Part shown: positions 25,601 to 36,300 of the stretch, one piece after another
Numbering within the stretch: the stretch's first letter is position 1
Layout of the letters: every line of letters begins with the position of its first letter
DNA from: Nematostella vectensis
Lineage: Eukaryota > Cnidaria > Anthozoa > Actiniaria > Edwardsiidae
NCBI RefSeq assembly: GCF_932526225.1
Contig: NC_064038.1
Location: forward strand, 3,224,001-3,288,000
Direction of reading: 5' to 3'
Length of the DNA stretch: 64,000 bases
The notes under the pieces: generated by a model
Told to the model about the DNA's origin: nothing
Databases searched by the model: none
The model's input: only the letters and a program-made list of their open reading frames with translations
Made by a program: the position numbers and the translations under genes

Positions 25601-28600
25601 GCTCGAGTGAAATACCATATTTGTTTTGATTTAATTGTGCAACAGAAAATCCACATTAAGTCAGCTTTGACTACCGCAAGTTAGCGCAACTCATTTAGAC
25701 ATTTAGATCTCACACGGCATATGAAATGGTAAAATGTCATAATCGCAGGTACAAATCTTACTAAATAACTTCACTTCACCTTTACCCTCCTTGCCACACA
25801 TATTTGTATTTATTTTGTTCTTTTTATAGCTCTTAAGGATCCTCGCCGTGCAAGCCATGTCTAGCGCTTTGTACTTCTCCACCGGCTCTGTGTCTGTGGA
25901 TGAATTTGTTCACTATGGTCTAGCCTTGGACCGATATACCCACTTCACCTCACCCATACGTCGATACGCTGACGTCATAGTAAGTTACACGCGCTGTTAT
26001 ACTAAGAGACACGTGCATCGTAGTAAGTTACACGCGCCGTTATACTAAAAGGCACGTGCATCGTAGTAAGTTACACGCGCTGTTATACTAAGAGACACGT
26101 GCATCGTAGTAAGTTACACGCGCCGTTATACTAAAAGGCACGCGCATCGTAGTATGTCACACGCGCCGTTATAATAAAAGGCACGTGCATCGTAGTAAGT
26201 TACATATGCCATTTAAGTTAAATTAACATGCAGGAAACTTACCGTAAGATGACAATTTTGTGTTCTTATGATTGGACTTCCCGTCTAGGTTCATCGCCTA
26301 CTAATGGCCGCGCTGGGGTCTGATGACCAGTCCCAAGTGTTAAATAACGAAGAGCTGGAAGAGCTGGCACAACATATGAACGATAAACACAAGGTAGGTC
26401 ACGTGAACACTAAACACAAGGTAGGTCACGTGAACACTAAACACAAGGTAGGTCACGTGAACACTAAACACAAGGTAGGTCACGTGAACACTAAACACAA
26501 GGTAGGTCACGTGAACACCAAACACAAGGTAGGTCACGTGAACACCAAACACAAGGTAGGTCACGTGAACACCAAACACAAGGTAGGTCACGTGAACACT
26601 AAACACAAGGTAAGTCACGTGAACACTAAACACAAGGTAGGTCACGTGAACACTAAACACAAGGTAGGTCACGTGAACACTGAACACAAGGTAGGTCACG
26701 TGAACACTGAACACAAGGTAGGTCACGTGAACACTAAACACAAGGTAGGTCACGTGAACACCAAACACAAGGTAGGTCACGTGAACACCAAATACAAGGT
26801 AGGTCACGTGAACACCAAACACAAGGTAGGTCACGTGAACACTAAACACAAGGTAGGTCACGTGAACACTAAACACAAGGTAGGTCACGTGAACACTAAA
26901 CACAAGGTAGGTCACGTGAACACCAAACACAAGGTAGGTCACGTGAACACCAAACACAAGGTAGGTCACGTGAACACCAAACACAAGGTAGGTCACGTGA
27001 ACAATAAACACAAGGTAGGTCACGTGAACACTAAACACAAGGTAGGTCACGTGAACGATAAACACAAGGTAGGTCACGTGAACACTAAACACAAGGTAGG
27101 TCACGTGAACACTAAACACAAGGTTGGTCACGTGAACACTAAACACAAGGTAAGTCACGTGAACACTAAACACAAGGTAGGTCACGTGAACACTAAACAC
27201 AAGGTAAGTTACGTGAACACTAAATACAAGGTAGGTCACGTGAACACCAAACACAAGGTAGGTCACGTGAACACTAAACACAAGGTAAGTCACGTGAACA
27301 CTAAACACAAGGTAGGTCACGTGAACACTAAACACAAGGTAGGTCACGTGAACACTGAACACAAGGTAGGTCACGTGAACACTAAACACAAGGTAGGTGA
27401 CGTAAACACCAAACACAAGGTAGGTCACGTGAACACCAAACACAAGGTAGGTCACGTGAGCACCAAACACAAGGTAGGTCACATGAACACCAAACACAAG
27501 GTAGGTCACGTGAACACCAAAGACAAGGTAGGTCACGTGAACACTAAACACAAGGTAAGACACGTGAACACTAAACACAAGGTAGGTCACGTGAACACTA
27601 AACACAAGGTAGGTCACGTGAACAATAAACACAAGGTAGGTCACGTGAACACTAAACACAAGGTAGGTCACGTGAACACTAAACACAAGGTAGGTCACGT
27701 GAACACTAAACACAAGGTAGGTCACGTGAACACTAAACACAAGGTAGGTCACGTGAACACTAAACACAAGGTAGGTCACGTGAACACTAAACACAAGGTA
27801 GGTCACGTGAACAATAAACACAAGGTAGGTCACGTGAACACTAAACACAAGGTAGGTCACGTGAACACTAAACACAAGGTAGGTCACGTGAACACTAAAC
27901 ACAAGGTAGGTCACGTGAACACTAAACACAAGGTAGGTCACGTGAACACTAAACACAAGGTAGGTCACGTGAACACCAAACACAAGGTAGGTCACGTGAA
28001 CACCAAACACAAGGTAGGTCACGTGAACGCTAAACACAAGGTAGGTCACGTGAACGCTAAACACAAGGTAGGTCACGTGAACACTAAACACAAGGTAGGT
28101 CACGTGAACACTAAACACAAGGTAGGTCACGTGAACACTAAACACAAGGTAGGTCACGTGAACGATAAACACAATGTAGGTCACGTGAACAATAAACCCT
28201 TGTGCACACTTGTGACATAACGACATAACGATGTATGCGCGCGCACTCCTATGTTCGTATGTTCAAGGGTGAATGGTTCGACTTGAAGAGAAGCCCGACA
28301 TAATGACATGGACATGACGACATAAGATATTTTTATTTTATTTTATTATGTCCATGTCGTTATGTCGGGCTTTAACATACGAACACGAGTGCGCGCGCCC
28401 ATGTCGTTTTATCTTTATGTCACTAGTGTGCACCAGGCATAAACACAAGCTGAATCATGGAAAAAAACCTTCACGATCCACAGGCTGCCCAGAGACTGCA
28501 GCGGGACTCTGTCGAGCTATTTCAGACGCTGTTTTTCAACTCGATGTCTGAGGATGACGAGCGACTCCTGGCTGATGCTGTCATAGTGGGCTTAAGAGCC

Positions 28601-31330
28601 AACGGTCTGTTGGTCTATATACCCAGGTATATATGCGAGGTAGATCACAATATCCTGGCTGATGCTGTCATAGTGGGAGCAACGGTCTGTTGGTCTATAT
28701 TCCCAGGTATATACGCGAGGTAGATCACAATATCCTGGCTGATGCTGTCATAGTGGGAGCAACGGTCTGTTGGTCTTTATACCTAGGTATATATGGGAGG
28801 TAGATCACAATATCCTGGCTGATGCTGTCATAGTGGGAGCAACGGTCTGTTGGTCTATATTCCCAGGTATATATGCGAGGTAGATCACAATATTCTGGCT
28901 GATGCTGTCATAGTGGGAGCAACGGTCTGTTGGTCTATATTCCTAGGTATATATGGGAGGTAGATCACAATATCCTGGCTGATGCTGTCATAGTGGGAGC
29001 AACGGTCTGTTGGTCTATATTCCCAGGTATATATGGGAGGTAGATCACAATATCCTGGCTGATGCTGTCATAGTGGGAGCAACGGTCTGTTGGTCTATAT
29101 TCCCAGGTATATATGGGAGGTAGATCACAATATCCTGGCTGATGCTGTCATAGTGGGAGCAACGGTCTGTTGGTCTATATTCCCAGGTATATATGGGAGG
29201 TAGATCACAATATCTTGGCTGATGCTGTCATAGTGGGAGCAACGGTCTGTTGGTCTATATTCCCAGGTATATATGGGAGGTAGATCACCATATCCTGGTT
29301 GATGCTGTCATAGTGGGAGCAACGGTCTGTTGGTCTATATACCCAGGTATATATGGGAGGTAGATCACAATATCTTGGCTGATGCTGTCATAGTGGGCTT
29401 AAGAGCCAACGGTCTGTTGGTCTATATTCCCAGGTATATAGGGAGGTAAATCACAATGTGGTTTATGGTTTATATGAGAGATATAATTTAAGTATAATAG
29501 TAGTATATAATAGTATAATTTTGCGCTTATACCCGTGTCTTTTTCGCATTTTTTGGTACGAAGAAACCGAGTACGAAGTAACCATGGTGATATTTAAGGA
29601 GACCAGCGCCTGATTCGTTCGCTGCCATTGTTTTTTTTTTTTTTTTCAAGAAAGAAATTCTTATTTTTTTCGCTTGATGACGCCTCTTTGATATTCTCGG
29701 CGTCTTTTTCTTGGCAGGTATTGCTTCAAAAGTGCGGTCTACTTGAAAGATAAGAACGGCCTAGTCGTCACGCCAGGTGCTGGTAAAGATTGCGTGACGC
29801 ATGGACCAGGTAACGTAACAGGGACCCCATCACCCAGGGAGAGGGGCATTATATGAAACATGGTGGAAGGTAGATTTGTGGACTTCAGCTTTCATAAATT
29901 TCTTCTAATAGTCAAATCTGGAGAGTTTTATTTGCCTTTTATTTTTTCACCATGTTATTTTAGAACCTCAGAAGTTCTATCCTAACCGGTTGAACGGTTG
30001 ACTTTTTTTCTTATTCACACATTTCCCAGGTTCCATTGTACGCGGGGAGTTTGCTGTCGAGCTGCACACTTCTTCAGGCGTCTTCACGTTCAAACTGTTC
30101 AACCACGTGAAGGTAAGACTGGCAAAACTCAGGAGCCGGGAAATGTGGCGGGATGGGGTAGTGGGAATGTACATTGAAACGTTCCACCACGGGGGGGGGG
30201 GGGGTATTTAAGCAAATTCTGACACATCTAAAGAACGAACAATCCAAAGTAAACATATGGTTTCTGGTGACTTCCGGCACAACTTTATCCTGAATCGAAC
30301 CTAGGACCTCTCGTCACAATAAACCGCGAAAAGTCTTGTGAAAAGAGTACTGTAACAAGTAAGCTTACCACTACGTCACGTTTACCTGATGTCCTTGTTG
30401 CAGGTTAAAATTTCAGTGGCGACATCCAGAGCACATGCGCAATCATTGAGAGTCACACTGGTGTCATTCCAAACTCGAACCGGTCCCCCACCGGGCGAAC
30501 TCAATAGCGGGGAACTGAGTAAGGCTAACAAGAGAAAGGAGATGATCAGGGTGAGAATGAGCTTGGCATTGCAGGACTAAGGGGTCCAGGGTGGGGGGTT
30601 AATCACTTCCCCTACCCCTCTCCTGTTATTTTTTTTTAAGAAATGTATGTGAGTTATGATATACTGGCCTTCCCCACCTCCATGAATCTCCTCTCCCTCG
30701 CCTTCGAGCTGATATTTTTGAAATTGTGACATGTGGCTAAAATTCGATAATCCGACCTAGAATTACTGAAATAACTGAAACTTCCCTCTGGCTATACAGT
30801 AGCAATCTTTCAATTTCCTAGAAACTACAGTGAACCCCAGATAACACGAACGATAACAGAACTCCGGATAACACGAACACTCCAATAACTCGTACAAACT
30901 TCAGAATAATTTTCGATCATGTCTACTCGGATAACTCCCCGACAACTCGATCTTTCGTGTCGCTTGTGTTCAAGTTAACGAGGTTCGACGGTGTTTCCCC
31001 GCAAACCACATAAAAAAATGCTGCCCTCTTGCTCCCTCGGAGATGAGGCTGAGGCTTGTGATATGATTTTTAGTGGCAGTACTATACTTATGAACCATTC
31101 TCACAACCTGCTCTTGTAATCGCTATCAATATTTCAACTGGAATTTATGCCTTTTTGTCCGCTTTTCCCCTCAGGAAATAATGGAGATAAATAGACCCTC
31201 GCCCGTCGAACGTAATCAAATGGCATCTGACTTCACCGAGCTGAAAGCTGAGTATGGTCAAACAAACGCGCATGTGAGCTTGTACAACCTTCTAGAACAC
31301 TTTCGAGAGCTATCCCTCCTGGACACGTGA
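10796..31330 (+). CDS. DIS3L: DIS3-like exonuclease 1 (complete, 31 exons, 1047 aa)
   Basis: This is the cytoplasmic exosome-associated 3'-5' exoribonuclease of the RNase II/RNB family. The 31 predicted exons sum to 3144 bases with every splice phase consistent, giving 1047 aa, close to the vertebrate protein (about 1050). Recognition rests on family residues along the whole length: REHYLR near the N-terminus, [107 protein letters not shown]. The RNB catalytic aspartates ([10 protein letters not shown]) are intact, so it should be an active nuclease. ATG 10796 is the first in frame. Exon coordinates are in the block entries below. Introns 25, 26 and 27 each begin with a donor-spanning tandem array. 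Confidence 0.96.
13718..13880. repeat. 25-bp tandem repeat in DIS3L intron 6
   Basis: About six copies of a unit containing CAGTAGATACATGATT. It lies 95 bases past the exon 6 donor and does not include a splice junction. Confidence 0.9.
14971..15072. repeat. 34-bp tandem repeat in DIS3L intron 9
   Basis: Three near-identical copies beginning CCTTAGCCTTTCTCGCAGG at 14971, 15005 and 15039. Each contains an acceptor-like TTTCTCGCAGG, but none is used in the model. Confidence 0.9.
16915..18630. repeat. 61-bp minisatellite in DIS3L intron 13
   Basis: About 28 copies of a CpG-rich unit containing GATGTCCGAGGCGTCCGGAC and TCATGTGACGAGATAGACGC. A sub-block seems duplicated, since variant units recur in the same order around 17340-17560 and 17640-17860. 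It does not include either splice junction. It nearly fills the 1.9-kb intron. Confidence 0.95.
19155..19235 (-). repeat. tRNA-derived SINE head
   Basis: The minus strand carries a B-box-like GGTTTGATTCCC (T-arm) with paired flanks CGGG/CCCG, and upstream an A-box-like TGGCCCAGTGGTTAG. Spacing fits a tRNA-like pol III promoter, but a cloverleaf with acceptor stem is not evident, so a SINE is preferred to a tRNA gene. It sits in DIS3L intron 14, antisense to the gene. Confidence 0.6.
19200..19890. repeat. SINE-derived composite tandem array in DIS3L intron 14
   Basis: Alternating subunits built on CACTGGGCCCCCTGTGGTGAGAG form an approximately 84-bp higher-order unit. The subunits resemble the A-box side of the adjacent SINE (GGTGGCCCAGTG on the minus strand). 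The array therefore looks like tandem amplification of the SINE's 5' end. Confidence 0.8.
21990..22715. repeat. Composite 27-bp / ~90-bp tandem array in DIS3L intron 19
   Basis: Mixed array of a 27-bp subunit (TGTGTATGGGTTTGTTTATA) and a longer segment with GATACAAGTTGTTTCGACTC. It covers most of the intron between 21698 and 22840 but stops about 120 bases short of the acceptor. Long open frames across it on both strands are artefacts of the repeat. Confidence 0.9.
23597..23767. repeat. 84-bp tandem duplication in DIS3L intron 21
   Basis: Two copies starting at ACAGCACGATTTAGTCGTAT (23603 and 23687), nearly identical. Each has internal dyads (GTCGTATGCGAC; CGACTT/AAGTCG). Confidence 0.85.
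24366..24680. repeat. ~76-bp tandem repeat in DIS3L intron 23
   Basis: Four copies, each containing GACGCGCGCTACCG and CAATAAGGATACG. The core ACGCGCGCTACCGTGG also occurs three times at 37346-37455, downstream of the VWA-PAN gene. Confidence 0.85.
25980..26215 (+). repeat. Donor-spanning 43-bp tandem repeat, DIS3L intron 25
   Basis: The exon 25 donor GTAAGTTACACGCG at 25980 recurs at 26023, 26066, 26109, 26152 (as GTATGTC) and 26195, at exactly 43-base intervals. Each copy is preceded by GTA, whereas the real one follows ATA. The first position is the exon-adjacent donor. Confidence 0.92.
26394..28197 (+). repeat. Donor-spanning 27-bp minisatellite, DIS3L intron 26 (66 units)
   Basis: The unit starts at the exon 26 donor with GTAGGTCACGTG (12 intron bases) and ends with a copy of the last 15 exon bases (AACACTAAACACAAG or AACGATAAACACAAG). 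The donor position recurs from 26394 to 28176, exactly 66 units with no indel, plus a partial unit. Nearly every unit has AAG followed by GTAGGT or GTAAGT, and a CACGTG E-box. It remains open in the exon frame (about nine residues, VGHVNTKHK, per unit) to a stop at 28218-28220, and is also open antisense. Confidence 0.97.
28572..29447 (+). repeat. Donor-spanning 80-bp tandem repeat, DIS3L exon 27/intron 27
   Basis: The end of exon 27 (GATGCTGTCATAGTGGG ... CCCAG) plus its donor GTATATATG is repeated. Donors lie at 28627 and every 80 bases to 29347, then at 29434: eleven in all. Middle copies lack 7 bases of the exon segment. The last copy (29387-29433) has the full exon version GGGCTTAAGAGCCAACGG, so the two ends of the array resemble each other more than the middle. 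Confidence 0.95.
30285..30395 (-). repeat. tRNA-derived SINE in DIS3L intron 29
   Basis: Minus strand shows an A-box-like TGACGTAGTGGTAAG and a B-box-like GGTTCGATTC about 70 bases on, a pol III promoter layout. No convincing cloverleaf is seen. Confidence 0.55.
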
Positions 31331-31880
31331 CACAGTTAACCACGCCCACGTCACGTAACACGGGGTCGATCACGCCTGTATCACATGACTCATGGTTAAT
31401 CACGCCTGCATCACGTAGCACGGGGCTAATCACGCCTGTGTCACATGACTCAGGGTTAATCACGCAGGCATCACGTAGTACGGGGTTAACAACGCAGGCA
31501 TCACGTAGCACGGGGTTAATCACGCCTGCACCACGGGGTTTATCACGCCTGCATCACGTAGCACGGGGTAATTCACGTCTGCATCACGTAGCGCGGGGTC
31601 AATCACGCAGGCATCACGTAGCACGGGGTCAATAACGCCTGTATCACGACTCAGGGTTAATCACGGCTGTATCACGTAGCATGGGGTTTATCACACCTGC
31701 ATCACGTAGCACGGGGTTTATCACGCCTGCATTACGGGGTTCATCACGCCTGCATCACGTAGCACGGGGTAATTCACCTCTGCATCACGTAGCGTGGGGG
31801 TCAATCACGCAGGCATCACGTAGCACGGGGTCAAAAACGCCTGTATCACATGACTCAGGGTTAATCACGGCTGTATCGGT
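31331..31880 (+). repeat. ~30-bp tandem repeat in DIS3L 3' UTR
   Basis: About 18 degenerate copies of a unit with CATCACGTAGCACGGGG and TAATCACGCCTG begin immediately after the stop codon (ACACGTGACAC). It would form most of the 3' UTR. Units carry CACGTR motifs. Confidence 0.85.
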
Positions 31881-31926
31881 TTGTGCACTTAATAGTGCAT
31901 TCTTTATAAAGATATACAATAGAAAT

Positions 31927-31932
31927 AATAAA
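31927..31932 (+). promoter_or_regulatory. DIS3L: Poly(A) signal of DIS3L
   Basis: AATAAA about 600 bases past the DIS3L stop, just beyond the 3' UTR repeat. Confidence 0.5.
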
Positions 31933-31939
31933 TTCTGTA

Positions 31940-33320
31940 GATAAATGCAATAATAAGAGTTGTAATTTTCGTGGATTTGGGGGGAACTAAAGGTATCTTG
32001 AAAAATAACTTCATTAGCTCTGAATATCTGTCGGAAATTTCAGCAGAAGTTTCAAAGCGAATTAAAGTTTACTAAATATTTTTGCTCAAAGACGACCGCA
32101 GGGAGCCGGAGAGCAAGTCTATTCTTGACGACAATTCGCGATAGTGTATTAGATCATGTCCAGTAAAAGTCACGTGCAAAAGCTTTAACCGTTTTGGTCT
32201 CCGTCATCGCTCCGAGCATTTCCCTATATTAATGGCATTCCTAGTTTTAACAGTTAGAGCATTCCCGTCCCCCCCTAGTCTCCTGCGCTACGCACGCAGA
32301 GTATGCTGGGTAAAAGAGCACCCCCTCCCCCCCTCTCTCTCCAGCACGGAATGATTCTAATTATCTGATTATTATTACAATTGTTATTTATTTCGTAAAA
32401 TTAAAAACATACAACTCTAGAACAGATTGATTCTGTGTTTCTTGAAGTTCCGGGCCAAAACAAATTTTATTATTCGGTTTTATTATTTGCTTTACAGCGC
32501 TCAATTGAGTAGTTTACAGTAATTTCCCCAATCTCCCCACGGGTTAATTACCTGATGCGTTATAAGTACATCTTATTGGCTCATAAATTCCTGCTTATTA
32601 TTATATAGCATCGACCGTACGCTCCCTTATTGTTTTAGATGGCATTACGGATTTGCGTATTGTCTTACGGGGGATTTTCAAAATCTTTTTCTTTTCACCT
32701 TCAATTTAGAACTTGAATGCAGAAAATAAAAATGCCATATATAGGGTCTCGGTCGATACGCCAAAGCCTCAGTTTGATATTTCCCGGTATCACCACACAC
32801 TCGGTTTGTAAGTAGTTATTCATTTCCTTTTGATTACAAGTCAATGTTTCTTCAAATAAAACCAATAAGTCCAATAAATCAAAGTCCAGACAGGCCGAAA
32901 ATATTTTTTTCCTTTTTGGCATTTATGTTAGTATTCCTATCCTTAAACTCGACAAGTTTTCGTATGTATCTTTAGAGTGCGTCTGGTATTTTCCGTTTTT
33001 TTTTTCTCAAGTCTGTGTAATAAAAGAGATCGGTTGTTCAAATCAACTCGAAATGGATTAAAAAAAGATGAAAAGGCATCAAGTCGAGGCATTGCCAGCG
33101 AATTTGATTGTTCTTGATAAAAGATAATTCATTTCACAGATTTTATTTTTACTTAGTTCTCTTTTTAAGCATTTCGTGATTTTCCAGCTGCTTGCATTGT
33201 TTGTACAAACGCACCGACTGTCCTCTTGTTGATTATCATAGCCACACATCGAGAAAACATCATTATTAAATATGCAGTAAAAATATCTAAGAGTGTGTGA
33301 AGTAGGTCCGAGCCAGATCA
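31940..33320. other. Intergenic region between DIS3L and VWA-PAN gene
   Basis: AT-rich sequence without a supportable gene. A C-rich patch with CTCCTGCGCTACGCACGCAG lies near 32280-32300. No clear TATA box was recognised upstream of the next gene. Confidence 0.5.
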
Positions 33321-33325
33321 AGATC

Positions 33326-36300
33326 ATGGGCAAATCAAGGCGAGTTATATGGCTGCTGCAGGTGAGATTAAATAATCATAGTGATACCTTTTCAATTCAC
33401 CAAGTGCAATCCTTTTTCCCTTTTTCTATCTTCTCTCTTTTTGCATCTTATTTCTTTATTTTCTTTATTTCTGAGTAGGAGTGTTACTGAAATGCGTGTT
33501 TCTGAAACGAGGGTATGTTTTTGCTAAGGGGTAACATGTATTTCTTTCTGTGGTAAACAGAAATAAAATGATTTTGAAACCGATCTATTTTTCATTTCTT
33601 ATATATAGTTCCCTCTAATTTTCGTCGAAACCATTGTAACTTTTTAGCAAACAGTAACAGTTTCTTTTCCGAGGATGTTTTCTTTCTTTCTAAAAGATCA
33701 TTTTAGAGTTTACCTTTAAAAGGTATGAAATCTAGTGTAAATTGGGCGTAAATGTCTGCTCTATGAACAAACACTTTGGTTGCAAATGTTACTTTATCCT
33801 TTGCTACTATATAGACAACTAATCAGCTTGAAAAAATGGATGAAAAAGAGTCAACACAGCCCATTGTATTTTTGCTTTTCGGCGAGCGCAATCGCAAAAT
33901 CTCAATTGATATTATGACACCTTAATCTTGGGATTTTTTTAGAAAAAACTGTATCAAGCAAGACTGTGATTGGTCAATGAGTCGAAAAAACTCGGTTTAT
34001 ACCCACAATTGCTTCCATGACAAGAATACTAAAAATAGTTCCGCAGAGTACATGTAGCTACAAAAAAAGATAGAAGTTTTTTTATCAATATTTTTTATTT
34101 GAAAGGAATGGATCAATAGACCTGCTCGATATTCTCTTGTCTAAAATATAATTTTGAATTTCCGCAACATTCGGAAAATATTCGGACTTTCCGCGGATTT
34201 AATCTCCGGCTGTAGTCGTATATAGATAATTATAACATAAACTTCAAAACAAAACTAGTCGTTAATGGAAAGATTGAAACAAAACAGCACTGCTTGAACC
34301 AAAATGTTTGGGTTTTATTGAAAAAGTGTTTGTACTTGCTATTTAGTTTGAAAAATTTATCAGGCAAAGCTTGTACTTACAGTTTTTTTTAGCTCAGACT
34401 GGCAGACACTTTTTAGCTCTGTGCGTCACGCTCTGTGATTTCACCCTTTTTAATTCTAAATAATTTCATATGTGCTAAACGGCTGTTTTTTTTGTCAGCT
34501 TCTTGCATACTCTGTTGTGACTTGTCGAAGCGAAGAAGGTAAGGCAATTAAGGATAATATTATTAGGTTGTGAATATTGTTAACGTCATCGATACAGACG
34601 CCTTAATATACGTACACTAAAACAGCCTGTCGGCTGCCATGTTTTCATCCTAGTACCAAGTGTAAAAAAGCATCCATTTCCATCGCCTTATTTGGGGAAG
34701 CCAATGCGATATATTTTCGGTTGAATTTGGTAAATAAAGTATTCAAGTTTGTTTTAGATGTTTTTTTTTCGAGATTTTAACACATAATATTAAACGAAAA
34801 CAATAACAAAGGTGTGGCTGAACATTTGGAATAATACACTACAACATAAAACAGTGGATAGGCTTATGTCTGTCTAATTGATCACTGTTGAGTGTCGAAC
34901 ACTTGATCCTATGCTATTACTGTATGTAATAACGTAATTGCTGTATCATCATGATCATCTTCATTAGTAATCATCGGCATCATCATTATCACCATCGTAT
35001 TATCATTGTTAGTATTACTTTTATTATGTACAGCTTGTGCAGTGACGATGGATCTCGTCTTCCTTGTGGACGGGTCAGGAAGTATCGGGTCGTCAAATTT
35101 TGACAGACTTAAGGAATTTGTATCTACCGTCATCGGCGGCTTCGTTATATCCCCCCAAGGTAAAAAAAAGTAAGCCACGTTTAACAGCAATATCAGCAAA
35201 GCTATTGGGATGTAAAACTGACGAAATAAAAGATACACCTATTTCAAATGAAATGCTTCATGGGTATCAAGTTGACAAGCAAATCATCGTAGATAAAAAT
35301 AAATCTAGGCTTCAACAGCTAAAGTATTCTTGCGCATGTTCCTGTAAACCTTTATATGGCTTTCAGATACCAGCCTTTTATACGCTACCCATGAAGCACT
35401 GCGGGTTACCATATAATGGTTTTCGAGTGCAACGTTATTGGAAATAGGTGTATACGAACTACAATATTGCAAAAAGTTTTATTTGTATGTAGTGGTTTTG
35501 AACCTTGTATTCCAGGTACTCAGATATCGGTGGTCGTGTATCACTCTTCGGCCAAGACACATCTCTCGTTCGGTGACGCGCAGGACTTGATCTCCGTCAG
35601 ACGTATTATCAGCTCCATCGCGTATCCCTCAGGACCCCAAACGTACACTGACCGCGGGCTCGTAGAGGCACATCAGCGGTTTGCGAAGGAAAATGGTGCG
35701 CGGTCATCAAGAACTACAAGAGTAGTGGTGGTGATAAATGATGGAAAGAGCAATGGTTCGTACTATAAGTAGTGTTTTGCGTACTTCGTCCATGTAGTTC
35801 CAGATATTTTACGTTAACACTAATTTACGCTACTCTATTTAAAAGTTTTGTTTTGGCAATAGCTTATGGGTAGCTCTTTCTTGTTTTCAGCCCGTTTCTA
35901 TACTATAGAATGAGAGCCCGAACTTTGTAGCTCTACTTTGAGCCAACATCTTGTAGCTTTGTGGATAACTGGTGATTTTTTAGGCCAAACAACTTTTAGC
36001 TCTATGGATAACTGGTGCTTTTTTTTAACGGACATCTTGTAGCTCTATGTTGAGCCCAAATCTTGTAGCTCTGTTTTGAGCCCACATCTTGTAGCTCTGT
36101 TTTGAGCCCGTATTTTGTAGCTCTATGTTGAGTCAACATCTAGTAGCTCTATGGGTAACTGGTGCTATTTAAAGCTCACATCTTGTAGCGCTATTTTGAG
36201 CATTCATCTCGTAGCTCTATGGATAACTGGTGCTATTTTGAGTCCAAATCTTGTAGCTCTGTTGGTAACTGGTGCTCTTCTCTTAGGTGAAAGCCTTGAG

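Larger units (their letters stand above)
20202..26393 (+). other. DIS3L: DIS3L exons 15-26: RNB catalytic domain
   Basis: Exons 20202-20270, 20454-20552, 20661-20753, 21156-21258, 21601-21698, 22840-22916, 23316-23395, 23865-23960, 24264-24349, 25120-25186, 25830-25979, 26289-26393. They encode about residues 467-841. The metal-binding aspartates are in exon 15. [38 protein letters not shown] and the substrate-channel motif [10 protein letters not shown] are all present. Exon 26 ends NDKHK, the sequence reiterated in the array that follows. Confidence 0.93.
28484..31330 (+). other. DIS3L: DIS3L exons 27-31: S1 domain and C-terminus
   Basis: Exons 28484-28626, 29718-29809, 30030-30112, 30404-30550, 31175-31330 (TGA 31328-31330). 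They encode about residues 842-1047: [14 protein letters not shown], the S1 fold ([36 protein letters not shown]) and a helical tail ending SLLDT. Exon 27 is taken to end at its first donor (28627); ten more donor copies follow in the intron. Confidence 0.92.

Noticed and set aside
26304-28226. Long open frames on both strands (638 and 628 codons)
   Set aside because: They are read-throughs of the 27-bp array. Only the first 90 bases of the plus frame are exon 26 of DIS3L.
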